Shown: positions 56,564 to 64,000 of the stretch, piece after piece
Position numbering within the stretch: position 1 is the stretch's first letter
Layout of the letters: every line of letters starts with the position of its first letter
NCBI RefSeq assembly: GCF_000184705.1
Contig: NC_014831.1
Location: 1,860,001 to 1,924,000 of the forward strand
Length of the DNA: 64,000 bases
Reading direction: 5' to 3'
Source of the DNA: Thermaerobacter marianensis DSM 12885
GTDB taxonomy: Bacteria > Bacillota > Sulfobacillia > Thermaerobacterales > Thermaerobacteraceae
Notes under the pieces: model-generated
The model's input: the letters and a program-made list of their open reading frames with translations, nothing else
Told to the model about the DNA's origin: nothing
Databases searched by the model: none
Position numbers and translations under genes: made by a program

Positions 56564-57267
56564 GGGATGGTCCCACCACGTCCGTCGTGGTGCGGGTTCA
56601 AACGATACCCGATGCTGCGCACGGTCTCGATCAGGTGCCGGGAACAGCCGGCTGCGACCAATTTGGCGCGCAACGTCTTGACGTGGGTGTCGACGGTGCG
56701 CACGTCGCCGTCGTAATCCCAGCCCCATACCCGCTCGATGATCCGCGCGCGGTCCAGCACCTGCCCCGGATGCCGTGCCAACAAGGCCAAAAGATCGAAC
56801 TCCTTCGGCGTCAGATTCAAACGGCGTCCATGGCAGTATGCCTCCCGGGCCGGCACGTCGATGAGCAGGGGCCCCACGATCACCCGGTCGGCCGGTCGCC
56901 CCTCGACCTTTGGGGTGCGGCGCAGGACCGCTCGAATGCGGGCCAACAGTTCTTCTTCTGCAAAGGGCTTGACGAGGTAGTCGTCCGCCCCGGCTTCGAG
57001 ACCGGAGACCCGGTCCCGGACGTCGTCCCGGGCCGTCAGCATGATGACCGGGACATCGCTCTCCCGCCGGAGGATCCGGCACACCGCCCAGCCGTCGATG
57101 CCCGGCAGCATGATGTCCAGCAGAACCAGATCCGGTCGCTCGGTCCGGACGCGCTCCAATGCCTCATACCCGTCTTCCGCCTCGGAGACCGCAAACCCGT
57201 GCTGCTCGAGGAACAGCCGGAGCAAGGCGCGCATCGGAGCCTCGTCGTCGACCACCAGGATGCGCAT
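56560..57267 (-). CDS. OmpR/PhoB family response regulator
   Basis: 235 residues from ATG 57267 with GGGAGGG upstream. Receiver: ILVVDDEAPMR, phosphoacceptor Asp51 in LVLLDIMLPG, LTARDD and Lys in YLVKPFAEEEL. C-terminal winged helix: LTPKEFDLLALLARHPGQVLDRARIIERVWGWDYDGDVRTVDTHVKTLRAKL. It pairs with the overlapping kinase. Direct repeats with an 11-bp period before the neighbouring multicopper oxidase gene are a likely target. Confidence 0.94.
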   Translation of the reverse strand: MRILVVDDEAPMRALLRLFLEQHGFAVSEAEDGYEALERVRTERPDLVLLDIMLPGIDGWAVCRILRRESDVPVIMLTARDDVRDRVSGLEAGADDYLVKPFAEEELLARIRAVLRRTPKVEGRPADRVIVGPLLIDVPAREAYCHGRRLNLTPKEFDLLALLARHPGQVLDRARIIERVWGWDYDGDVRTVDTHVKTLRAKLVAAGCSRHLIETVRSIGYRLNPHHDGRGGTIP

Positions 57268-57427
57268 GGTCTGCCCTCCCCGCCGCCTGGAGGCTGCAGC
57301 GGCCCCGTTCCCCGGAACGCACCACCGGCCGCTGCTCCCCGATCCGCTCCCCTTCAGCTTGACAACGGCGGCATCGACGGACAACCCGGCCTTGGCCGGC
57401 GCGCATCGTTTCCGTCCCAACAACAAA

Positions 57428-57465
57428 CGGAAGACCAGAAGGGGGGCACCCCTTCTGGTCTTCCG
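57428..57465 (-). terminator. Intrinsic terminator after the multicopper oxidase gene
   Basis: 17-bp perfect stem (57428-57444 with 57449-57465), 4-nt loop GGCA, followed on the minus strand by TTTGTTGTT. It separates the oxidase from the two-component genes. Confidence 0.85.
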
Positions 57466-57484
57466 CGTCCCGCAACGGCCGGCG

Positions 57485-59170
57485 TCATTCCGGCCTGGCG
57501 TCGGGTTCCGGCTGCACGTTGCTGACGTACCCGTCGTAGAGCACCTGTGTCACCATGCCGCCCGCGGCGTGATGCAACTCGTGGCAATGGAACACCCAGT
57601 TGCCCGGGTTGTCCGCACGGAAGGCAATCACGTATTCTTCGCCGGGCTTGACGTTCAGCGTGTCCTTGATCACCGGGGCACCCGTCAACGGCTTTCCGTT
57701 CCTGCTCAGAACCTGGAAGAAGTGTCCATGGAGGTGCATCGGGTGCTCATCCGTCGGGGAGCGGTTCACGATGCGTACCTGTACCAGATCGCCCTCCTTG
57801 ACGCGGATGGGCGGCGTGTCCGGGAACGTCTTGCCGTTGATGGTGTAGATGACCCCGTTCTCGCCCATGCCCGTGCCCAGCTCCATCGTGTACTGGACGT
57901 CATATTCCTGGTCCAGGGTGAAGGGCCCCTGCTCATCCTGCCCATAATTCAGCAAATCGACCACCGGGAGCTGGGCCGTCTCGTTGGGCTGGTCCGTCTG
58001 CTGCGAGGCGCCCTCGTAGGCGATGGCCACCTTCATCCCCGAAGCGGCCGCAGCGCCCGCATCGTGGGCCTCAAGGTACCAGGTGCCCGGATTGTCCGCC
58101 GTAAAGGCGATGTCGACACGCTCGCCGGGCGCGATCGAGATCAGTTGATCCTTCAGCGGTCGGCCCCCGGCCACGGGCTGACCGTCGCGGGCCACCACGG
58201 TGAAGGAATGCCCGTGGAGATGCAGGTCATGCCGGAGGTATCCCATGTTGATCAGGCGGATCCGAACCCGTTCCCCTTCCTTCACCGTCAGGGGCTGTAC
58301 CAGGGAACCCGACTTGCCGTTGATGGTGAAGATGTCGTACTGCATCGTGTGCATGGGCATCGACATATCCTGCGGGCTACCCATCCCGTCGTTCTTCGTG
58401 TCCCCGGACATGCCCGGCATGTCGCCCATGCCCTGCATTCCTTGCATTCCTTGCATTCCTTGCATGCCCTGCATGCCCTGCGCTTCCGTTCCCTGGCTCG
58501 ATGGGCCCGACATGCCCCCCATGCTCCCGTGATCCATCCCGGTCCCGGCCGGTTCTGCGTTGCTTTCTCCCGCCTTGGTCCACTCGTCGAGAATCAGCGC
58601 GAAATCACGATCGTACGCGGATTCGGGTTCCTCCACCACCAGCGCACCGTACAGTCCCATGTCGACCTGTTCGGCGCTCTCCTGGTGGGAATGGTACATG
58701 TACGTCCCCGCAACGGTCGCCTTGAACTCGTAGACGAACTCCTCGCCCGGCTTGACCAGGTTTTGCGTCACACCCGGTACGCCGTCCATTTCATTGGGGA
58801 CCGGATACCCGTGCCAGTGGATGGTCGTCGGGACCGGAAGCTCGTTCTTGAACCGGACGCGAATCGTCTCGCCCTGCTTGACGCGGATTTCCGGCCCCGG
58901 AACGCTGCCGTTGTAGGCCCAGACTTCCTTCTCGACGCCCGGGGCGACTTCCAGCCTCGCCGGCTTGGCCACCAGGCGGATCTCACCGTTTGCATCGGGG
59001 CGCAAGATCGCCGGCGCCGTCGCCATCTCGCTGCCGGCGCTGTCGACCGGTGCCGCGCCCTCGCCGCCACCCGCGGCGGGGCCGGCCGGTCCGACGCTCG
59101 AGCAGCCGGCCAGCAAGGCCAGCCCCGCGGCAAGCAACGCCGCGGTCCATCGCCTCCGCAACCCGCGCAT
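57485..59170 (-). CDS. Multicopper oxidase lipoprotein with Met-rich insert (CueO-like)
   Basis: 561 residues from ATG 59170 with GAGGAGGAG upstream. Lipoprotein signal (WTAALLAAGLALLAGC). Three cupredoxin domains with the four copper-binding segments: TTIHWHGYP (about 115), GTYMYHSHQES, DEHPMHLHGHFFQVL, and WVFHCHELHHAAGGM near the C-terminus. Between domains 1 and 2 a Met/Gly-rich loop (about residues 220-275) contains six QGM units. Met-rich segments in CueO-type enzymes bind Cu(I), so this is probably an extracytoplasmic cuprous oxidase. Preceded by likely response-regulator sites, followed by a terminator. Confidence 0.93.
   Translation of the reverse strand: MRGLRRRWTAALLAAGLALLAGCSSVGPAGPAAGGGEGAAPVDSAGSEMATAPAILRPDANGEIRLVAKPARLEVAPGVEKEVWAYNGSVPGPEIRVKQGETIRVRFKNELPVPTTIHWHGYPVPNEMDGVPGVTQNLVKPGEEFVYEFKATVAGTYMYHSHQESAEQVDMGLYGALVVEEPESAYDRDFALILDEWTKAGESNAEPAGTGMDHGSMGGMSGPSSQGTEAQGMQGMQGMQGMQGMQGMGDMPGMSGDTKNDGMGSPQDMSMPMHTMQYDIFTINGKSGSLVQPLTVKEGERVRIRLINMGYLRHDLHLHGHSFTVVARDGQPVAGGRPLKDQLISIAPGERVDIAFTADNPGTWYLEAHDAGAAAASGMKVAIAYEGASQQTDQPNETAQLPVVDLLNYGQDEQGPFTLDQEYDVQYTMELGTGMGENGVIYTINGKTFPDTPPIRVKEGDLVQVRIVNRSPTDEHPMHLHGHFFQVLSRNGKPLTGAPVIKDTLNVKPGEEYVIAFRADNPGNWVFHCHELHHAAGGMVTQVLYDGYVSNVQPEPDARPE
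58427..58480 (-). repeat. Six 9-bp tandem repeats encoding QGM in the oxidase
   Basis: Plus-strand units CATTCCTTG or CATGCCCTG in tandem, each encoding Gln-Gly-Met. Such short repeats can change copy number by slippage without shifting frame. Confidence 0.8.
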
Positions 59171-59297
59171 CGCACGCTCCTCCTCGATGAGAGTGGAATG
59201 CTGAACCCGCCTCGACGGGTTCGACCACCCCGCTTGGCCGCACCCCGCTGGGCCGCGCGGGCCGACACGGCACGCCCCTGTGCGGCCCACGCCGGCA

Positions 59298-59328
59298 ATT
59301 TTAGGCCCGTCGTGTGAGAAGCGTGTGA
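59298..59328 (-). promoter_or_regulatory. Multicopper oxidase promoter with 11-bp-spaced direct repeats
   Basis: On the minus strand TCACACG occurs twice with an 11-bp period (59328-59322 and 59317-59311), followed after 7 nt by TAAAAT (59303-59298), a good -10. No -35 is apparent. This is the arrangement expected for activation by an OmpR/PhoB-type regulator such as the one encoded at 56560-57267. Confidence 0.55.
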
Positions 59329-59443
59329 AGAACCAGGAGAGAGCGTGCGCCCCACGGCGGCAGGGCGCCCGGCCTCGCCGCGGCGCGGCGCTGCACGCCA
59401 CCTGGCCGTCCGCCGCGTCGGGCGCCTTCCTTGTCGAGGAGGG

Positions 59444-60247
59444 TCACGATTCCTTGACGACGGGACCCTGCGGTTCCCCGCGCCCCACTCTCCCGCGGGC
59501 CCGTTCGATGGCCACGGCGGCCCCATAGGCCAGCAGGCCGGCTACAGCGGCCATCACCTGGAATCGGCTGATGCCGCCAAACAGGACCGCTGCCGGGCGG
59601 GAAAAATCCGCTCCGACCGCCACCAGGCTGGCCAGAACGACGCCCCCTAAAGCGGTATGGCCCGGGAATGAAGCCAGCGGCCGTAAGCCGGCGAGAACCG
59701 CCGCCGCCAGCACGAGACCCGCCGCCAGAGGCAACGCGCGCGCGTCGCGCAGCCCCAGCGCGACGACTCCCAAGCCCAGCAACAAGGGCGTCGCGACCAC
59801 ATCAAGAACAGCCGGGATCTCGCGCCACCGCCGCGCCAAGGGACCGGCCAACAGCAGGGCTCCGATCACAGCCCCGATGGCTGCGGTGGGACCGCCGGGC
59901 CAGGCGATCAGCAGGCGGGGGTTGTTGATGAAGCTCAAGGGTGAGCGCAGGATGTCGGCTGCTTTCGCTCCCAACAAGAGACCGATGGCCACCCGTGTGA
60001 ACAGCCGGTCGACGAGGGCCGCATCGGCAACCGGGGAAGGGGCCTGCGGGGACTGCGGCACCGTCGGGGACGGTGCGAACGCATCGGGTCCGTCCGGTCC
60101 CGTCGAGCCGGCGCGCAGGTCCGCTCGCTCGGCGAGCTTGACGGCGAGGACGTACGCCACGACCGTACCGACCACCGTGGCCAGTGGCCCGGTGGGAAAA
60201 GCCAGCGGGCCGAGGCGGATCACGTCAGGTAGAACCGGCAGCGACAA
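59444..60247 (-). CDS. Lgt-like multi-span membrane protein
   Basis: 267 residues from TTG 60247 (GGGAGGG upstream), with seven or so hydrophobic segments. The block VDRLFTRVAIGLLLGAKAADILRSPLSFINNPR ... IAWPGGPTAAIGAVIGALLL resembles the core of prolipoprotein diacylglyceryl transferase (Lgt), but the catalytic His (GGMSFHGG) and GRxGNFxNGE arginine are missing, so transferase activity is doubtful. It follows the TlpA gene by 49 nt on the same strand. Function unknown; a membrane partner of the thioredoxin is possible. Confidence 0.65.
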   Translation of the reverse strand: MSLPVLPDVIRLGPLAFPTGPLATVVGTVVAYVLAVKLAERADLRAGSTGPDGPDAFAPSPTVPQSPQAPSPVADAALVDRLFTRVAIGLLLGAKAADILRSPLSFINNPRLLIAWPGGPTAAIGAVIGALLLAGPLARRWREIPAVLDVVATPLLLGLGVVALGLRDARALPLAAGLVLAAAVLAGLRPLASFPGHTALGGVVLASLVAVGADFSRPAAVLFGGISRFQVMAAVAGLLAYGAAVAIERARGRVGRGEPQGPVVKES

Positions 60248-60296
60248 GCACCGTCCCTCCCTTGTCGACCAGGCGGCCAGGGGCGCGCGCCGGGGC

Positions 60297-60908
60297 TCAC
60301 CCTCCGTTGCGCGCCCGTTCTACGTAGCTTTCCATGACCGGCAGGCTCATCGGCCCGATATACTTTGCCCGAACGATGCCGTCCGGCCCGATGAAGTAGC
60401 TGGTGGGCAGGTAGACCACCCGGTACGTGCGAGCCACGCGGCTGCCTGCATCGTAAGGAACGCGCCAGGTATAGCCGTTTCGCTCCATGAAGGCCTTGAC
60501 CTCGGCGGGCGTGGCCGGATCGCTGGTGTTGACACCCAGCACCACCAGGTCCGGGATGCCCTTGTCGACCAGGCGCTGGATCTCCGGCATCTCCTGGCGG
60601 CAGGGCGGGCACCAGGTGGCCCAGAAGTTCAGGAACACCACCTTGCCGCGGTAATCCGAAAGCCGCACCGTGCGACCTGTGACGTCCGTCAATTCGAAGT
60701 CGGGTGCGGGCGTGCCGACGGCGATCACGGACGGGGACAGTTCCTGCGTCGTCCCACCCTGCCCGGCAGGGGGCGGCGTCCCTTCTGCCGCCGGCGCCGA
60801 GCGCAAGGCCCCCGGCGGAGGGGCGGCAGGCGCCTGCGGCCGCAGGCTTCCGCCGACAAGCAACATGGCCACGAGGAGCAGGACGGCTCCCCCTAAAATC
60901 CGGTTCAT
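60297..60908 (-). CDS. TlpA/ResA family thiol-disulfide oxidoreductase
   Basis: 203 residues from ATG 60908, GGAGGG upstream. N-terminal anchor ILGGAVLLLVAMLLVGG, Pro/Ala-rich spacer, then the thioredoxin-like domain: APDFELTDVTGRTVRLSDYRGKVVFLNFWATWCPPCRQEM (active site WCPPC) and YLPTSYFIGPDG (cis-Pro). Extracytoplasmic reductant for cytochrome c or copper-site (Cox) assembly. Divergent from a DsbD/CcdA-like gene that could supply electrons. Confidence 0.92.
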   Translation of the reverse strand: MNRILGGAVLLLVAMLLVGGSLRPQAPAAPPPGALRSAPAAEGTPPPAGQGGTTQELSPSVIAVGTPAPDFELTDVTGRTVRLSDYRGKVVFLNFWATWCPPCRQEMPEIQRLVDKGIPDLVVLGVNTSDPATPAEVKAFMERNGYTWRVPYDAGSRVARTYRVVYLPTSYFIGPDGIVRAKYIGPMSLPVMESYVERARNGG

Positions 60909-61133
60909 CGGCAGACCCTCCGGTCGGACACCTCTCGCTGAGGCGGAGCGCTCCACGGTCATCGCCAGTATTCCCTCAGCACCACGGGCAGGCATATCAT
61001 AACATCGAGCCATATACCCCGGCACCGTATGGGGTGCGCGCTGGACTGGCCAGCGCCTTGGTCCACAGGCCATGCTGCCAACCTGGAATCCGCGGTCTAC
61101 CGGCGGGCGACGGCTGCATCCGGAGGTCAGGCG

Positions 61134-61790
61134 ATGGTGGACGCTTTACGGTCGGCCAACGTCAGCGCCATCGCCTTCGTGTCGGGCCGCGCCACCAGGG
61201 GCACGGGAACGGTCTGGCGGGAAGCGGCCGCTTACCTCGCCGGCAAGGTCGTCGTCTATACCATTGTCGGCGCCGCCGCCATCCTCCTCGGTTTCACCTT
61301 CCCCACCTGGGCGCTCGTTCTACTGCGCAAGCTGACGGGTCCGCTCATGATCGTCGTCGGACTGTATACGCTGGGGCTCCTGCGCTTTCGCTTCGTCGTG
61401 GGCGAAGGGATCACCGACCGGCTGGCGGAACGGCTGCTGGCAGGACGGCGCGGCGTGCCCCGCGGGGATCAGACGCTGGGAAGCACGGGGTCCTTCCTTC
61501 TGGGCGCCATCTACGGACTGACCTTCTGCCCTACCATGGTTCTGCTGTTTTTCGGCATTCTCGTCCCCCTGGGGCTCCGCTCCACCGCCGGCGTTTTGCT
61601 GCCGGGTTTTTTCGCGCTCGGCACCGCCGTTCCGCTGCTGGCCTTCGTCACCTTTCTCACGCTGGGCTGGGGTGCGACCCGTGATTGGCTAAGGGGCACA
61701 AGGCGGGTCGACCGCTATGTTCGCCCGGTGGTCGGCACGGTTTTCCTGATCCTGGGCGCCAACGACACCATCCTCTACTGGTTCCTTTGA
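61134..61790 (+). CDS. DsbD/CcdA-like (UreH/TauE-type) thiol-redox membrane protein
   Basis: 218 residues from ATG 61134, favoured by GGAGGT at 7 nt; the frame is open to 61029. About five membrane segments: YLAGKVVVYTIVGAAAILLG, LTGPLMIVVGLYTLGLL, GSFLLGAIYGLTFCPTMVLLFFGILVPLG, GFFALGTAVPLLAFVTF and VVGTVFLILGANDTILYWFL. FCPTM matches one of the two Cys-Pro motifs of the family; the N-terminal segment with its partner Cys is absent, so the protein may be N-terminally short. Predicted to pass electrons to TlpA-type proteins or export sulfur compounds. Confidence 0.7.
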   Translation: MVDALRSANVSAIAFVSGRATRGTGTVWREAAAYLAGKVVVYTIVGAAAILLGFTFPTWALVLLRKLTGPLMIVVGLYTLGLLRFRFVVGEGITDRLAERLLAGRRGVPRGDQTLGSTGSFLLGAIYGLTFCPTMVLLFFGILVPLGLRSTAGVLLPGFFALGTAVPLLAFVTFLTLGWGATRDWLRGTRRVDRYVRPVVGTVFLILGANDTILYWFL

Positions 61791-61855
61791 TGATTGCGGC
61801 AGCCCCTGCGTTCTTCGTTCAGCTCATTGTCGCAACGGCTCCGCCGGCGACCGCG

Positions 61856-62365
61856 TTACGATCCCGTGGCCGGCGGGCGGTTCTCCAGCGGGTACCCGGC
61901 CCGCCTCCACGCCTCCATGCCTCCCGCGAGATTCAAGACGTCCGTATAGCCCAGTTCCACCAGCCGCCGGGCGGCGATCTCGCTCATGCGGCCGGACATG
62001 CAGTACACCACGATGGGGGCGGACCGGTCGCCGGGGAGTTGCGCCAGTTCCTGGTCGATCCGGTCATAAGGGATGAACCGGTCGGTGCCCGGTATGTGGC
62101 CCTCGTAGGGGACGTGCACGTTCACCACCGTGTAGTTCCGGCGTTGTTCTTCGGACTGCATGATCTCCCACAGCCGTTCGGGTGAGATGTCCACGTACCC
62201 CTTGCCTTCGTTGTCCCTGGGGCCGGTGGTCGCACCGGTGGAATCGGCCGGTGCCCCAGGCGTCGGGCCGGCACCATCACCCGGACTTCCGCCGCGTAGG
62301 GCGATGATGCCGGCCAGCACCAACGCGACCGCGGCGAGAACGAACCATGCGCGGGGGTTTCGCAC
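61856..62365 (-). CDS. Membrane-anchored rhodanese-domain protein
   Basis: 169 residues from GTG 62365 with GGGAGGTGG upstream. N-terminal anchor AWFVLAAVALVLAGIIAL, a Gly/Pro/Thr-rich linker, and one rhodanese domain: YVDISPERLWEIMQ, VVNVHVPYEGHIPGTDRFIPY, active-site Cys in VVYCMSGRMSEIAA, and LAGGMEAWRRAGYPL. Single-domain sulfurtransferase exposed outside the membrane; it fits with the neighbouring thiol-redox genes. Confidence 0.9.
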   Translation of the reverse strand: MRNPRAWFVLAAVALVLAGIIALRGGSPGDGAGPTPGAPADSTGATTGPRDNEGKGYVDISPERLWEIMQSEEQRRNYTVVNVHVPYEGHIPGTDRFIPYDRIDQELAQLPGDRSAPIVVYCMSGRMSEIAARRLVELGYTDVLNLAGGMEAWRRAGYPLENRPPATGS

Positions 62366-62472
62366 GGCACCCACCTCCCTGGCAGTGAGGGCAAGGACTG
62401 GACCTGCGTGCCGTTCGCGGCGGCGACGCGACCGCTCGCACCGGCAAGCCACCATTGACGTTGCCAGAATAC

Positions 62473-62513
62473 ACGATGTATCGTAGTGTTAGTCAGCACT
62501 ATCTAAGATAGTG
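62473..62513. promoter_or_regulatory. Palindromic operator pair between rhodanese and ctaB
   Basis: CACTATCTAAGATAGTG (62497-62513) is a palindrome with 7-bp arms. ACGATGTATCGT (62473-62484) has 5-bp arms. TAGTG/CACTA links the two. The AT-rich stretch stands out and lies between divergent genes; probably the regulatory region of ctaB and/or the rhodanese. Confidence 0.55.
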
Positions 62514-62628
62514 TTTCATTCCGCGTCAGCGCAGTACGGTGCGCACCCGATTACCCTCCGCTGGCCGACCGATGATCGCCCTTGGCGGGCCGGTATGCCC
62601 GGGCAGGGCCTGGCATCAGGGAGTTCGC

Positions 62629-63648
62629 ATGTCCATGAACGTTTCGTCTTCTACTGGACCCAAGCACCTCACGGCGCCCGGGAAGCCGCGCGCTTCTGCC
62701 GGGGAACGGCGGCGCCGGTCCCATCACCGGCCGGGAGGGCACCGCGCTCTACCCGCCCCCTCGCCGTTCCTCGTCCGGCTGCGGGACTACGTGGCCCTCT
62801 GTAAGCCGCGCATCGTGCTCCTGTTGCTGGTGACCGGGTTCGCGGGCTGGTGGCTGGGGGCGGGCGCGGTCGAGGCGGAGGCGACTTCGCTGGTCGCCGT
62901 GCTCCTCGGCCTGGCTCTGGCCAGCGGCAGCGCCAACGCGCTCAACTGTTACGTGGACCGGGACATCGACGCCGTGATGCGCCGGACGGCGAACCGGCCG
63001 CTGCCTGCCGGGCGGTTGACCCCCCGGCAGGCTTTGCTCTTTGGCGTGATGCTCGGCGCCGCCTCCATGGCGATTCTCCTTTGGGGGACGAACCCGCTTA
63101 CCGCCGGGCTGGCTCTGGCGGGCATCCTTTTCTACGTTTTCGTCTATACGGTCTGGCTGAAGCGGCGTTCGGTGCACAACACGGTCATCGGAGGCATCGC
63201 GGGAGCGCTGCCGCCTCTCATCGGCTGGGCGGCCGCGACGGGCGGGCTGGCGTGGCCCGCCCTCGTGCTGTTCCTCCTGATCTTTTTCTGGCAACCGCCC
63301 CACTTCTGGGTCCTGGCCACGTTCCGCCAGGACGACTACCGCCGGGCCGGCATCCCCATGTTGCCGGTGGTGCGGGGCCCGTCGGTCACGGGCCGGCAGG
63401 TGCTGGGGTACAGCGCCGCCACCGTGGCCGTGAGCCTCCTGGTCTACGCCACCGGCGTCGCCGGTCCCGTGTACCTGGTGGCGGCGCTCCTCCTGGGCGG
63501 TTACTTTCTCTACCTGGCATGGCGCGCCTATGGGACGTGGCGGGCGTTCCGGGACGGCGGTGAAAGGAACGCGCGGTGGCTGTTCGGCTACTCGATTCTC
63601 TACCTGTTCGCCTTGTTCGTCCTGGTCGTGTTGGATCACAGCCCGTGA
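62629..63648 (+). CDS. ctaB: Protohaem IX farnesyltransferase (haem O synthase)
   Basis: 339 residues from ATG 62629 with CAGGGAG upstream. UbiA prenyltransferase fold with about nine membrane segments. Signature: ALNCYVDRDIDAVMRRTANRPLPAGRL (Asp-rich Mg-prenyl site), YTVWLKRRSVHNTVIGGIAGALPPLIGW and FFWQPPHFWVLATFRQDDYRRAGIPMLP. It makes haem O for haem-copper oxidases. The following cupredoxin lipoprotein and upstream thiol/copper genes suggest an oxidase biogenesis cluster continuing beyond the window. Confidence 0.95.
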   Translation: MSMNVSSSTGPKHLTAPGKPRASAGERRRRSHHRPGGHRALPAPSPFLVRLRDYVALCKPRIVLLLLVTGFAGWWLGAGAVEAEATSLVAVLLGLALASGSANALNCYVDRDIDAVMRRTANRPLPAGRLTPRQALLFGVMLGAASMAILLWGTNPLTAGLALAGILFYVFVYTVWLKRRSVHNTVIGGIAGALPPLIGWAAATGGLAWPALVLFLLIFFWQPPHFWVLATFRQDDYRRAGIPMLPVVRGPSVTGRQVLGYSAATVAVSLLVYATGVAGPVYLVAALLLGGYFLYLAWRAYGTWRAFRDGGERNARWLFGYSILYLFALFVLVVLDHSP

Positions 63649-63806
63649 CGCCGTACCGGGGGAACCCGGCGAGAGGGGGCTCCAAGTCATGGTGGCCAAT
63701 GGCGAGCGCCAGTCCCGGCGGGGTGGCGGGAGGAGCCGGATCCCACCGGTCCGCGGCCCGCGCGTCCCCCGGTGCCGGGCACCGAACAACCGGGAGGGAT
63801 GAGCCC

Positions 63807-64000
63807 GTGAGGGAGTGGTGTCATCGGGCCAAGCTGACCGGCCTGTTGACGGCCGGGGCGGTTCTGCTCTCTGCCTGTGCCTCGCAGGTGGCGGGCAGCC
63901 CGGAGAACCCGGTCCAAAAGGTCGAGCTTCGCATGGGCGACTACTGGTTCAACCCCGGCCAGCTGGTGGTCCGGGCCGGCGACACGGTGACCATCACGGT
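63807..64000 (+). CDS. Cupredoxin-domain lipoprotein (partial, C-terminus outside window)
   Basis: 65 residues visible from GTG 63807, GGGAGG upstream. Lipoprotein signal LLTAGAVLLSAC, then VELRMGDYWFNPGQLVVRAGDTVTITV, the opening strands of a cupredoxin/plastocyanin-like barrel. The metal ligands lie outside the window. Between ctaB and this gene an Arg-rich 37-codon frame (63689-63802) is present but not convincing. Confidence 0.8.
   Translation, partial: MREWCHRAKLTGLLTAGAVLLSACASQVAGSPENPVQKVELRMGDYWFNPGQLVVRAGDTVTIT

Noticed and set aside
61013-61034. Fourth CsoR box between tlpA and the DsbD-like gene
   Set aside because: TACCCC and TGGGGT half-sites are present but the spacing (9 nt) differs from the 2-3 nt of the three clear boxes.
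63689-63802. 37-codon Arg-rich peptide between ctaB and the cupredoxin gene
   Set aside because: It has a passable ribosome binding site but no recognisable feature; composition is what GC-rich noise would give.

Overview
The window is very GC-rich (about 70 %). Its genes carry strong AGGAGG-type ribosome binding sites, frequent GTG/TTG starts and many 1-4 nt stop/start overlaps. Firmicute-type families are present (PepV, CsoR, CWB2 cell-wall-binding repeats, PRD regulators, YhgE/Pip). Together these suggest a high-GC, probably thermophilic Firmicute such as Thermaerobacter or a relative; this taxonomic guess is inference. No rRNA, tRNA, transposase, phage gene or CRISPR array was recognised.

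Layout. 1-2.4 kb: a YhgE/Pip membrane protein (cut by the window edge) and a TetR repressor, each preceded by the same 14-bp palindrome. 2.6-7.2 kb: XRE-cupin regulator, hyuA and hyuB (hydantoinase/oxoprolinase type) in one operon. 7.5-16.1 kb: a ten-gene operon with a PRD regulator, amidohydrolase/deacetylase, small PRD protein, glycine-rich SFCGS protein, DUF4312, DUF4311, DUF4310, DgaE-like PLP lyase, DgaF-like aldolase and HAD phosphatase. This resembles the uncharacterised enterococcal EF_0829-EF_0839 type locus and is the best candidate here for an undescribed system. 16.3-17.2 kb: a CPBP protease with an apparent frameshift.

17.7-21.1 kb: a first copper/metal cassette (His-rich peptide, YHS-HMA P1B-ATPase, membrane cupredoxin), preceded by four 11-bp direct repeats. 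21.4-30.7 kb: a type I-B CRISPR effector operon (cas6-cas8b-cas7-cas5-cas3) with a WYL regulator, but no cas1, cas2, cas4 or array. 31.0-35.4 kb: a polar amino-acid ABC transporter and PepV dipeptidase. 35.7-45.0 kb (plus strand): FAD amine oxidase, class V aminotransferase-like protein, small zincin, class III CoA-transferase, SWIM-SNF2 helicase and a TlpA thioredoxin.

45.1-59.2 kb: a large copper-homeostasis island. It holds a Zn-ribbon protein, CopZ, CsoR, a CopA ATPase, a BNR-repeat protein, a CWB2 protein, a CPH-type CopB ATPase, a Cys-rich Csp copper-storage protein, an OmpR-type two-component system and a Met-rich multicopper oxidase lipoprotein. Three near-identical CsoR boxes (upstream of copZ, csoR and copB) tie part of it together. 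An 11-bp-spaced direct repeat before the oxidase suggests control by the adjacent two-component system. 59.4-64 kb: a thiol-redox/cytochrome-oxidase assembly region with an Lgt-like membrane protein, TlpA, a DsbD/CcdA-like protein, membrane-anchored rhodanese, CtaB haem O synthase and the start of a cupredoxin lipoprotein.

A recurrent peculiarity is Gly/Ala/Pro-rich low-complexity sequence inserted into otherwise conserved enzymes (Cas6, Cas3, PepV, CopA, FAD oxidase, SNF2 helicase).
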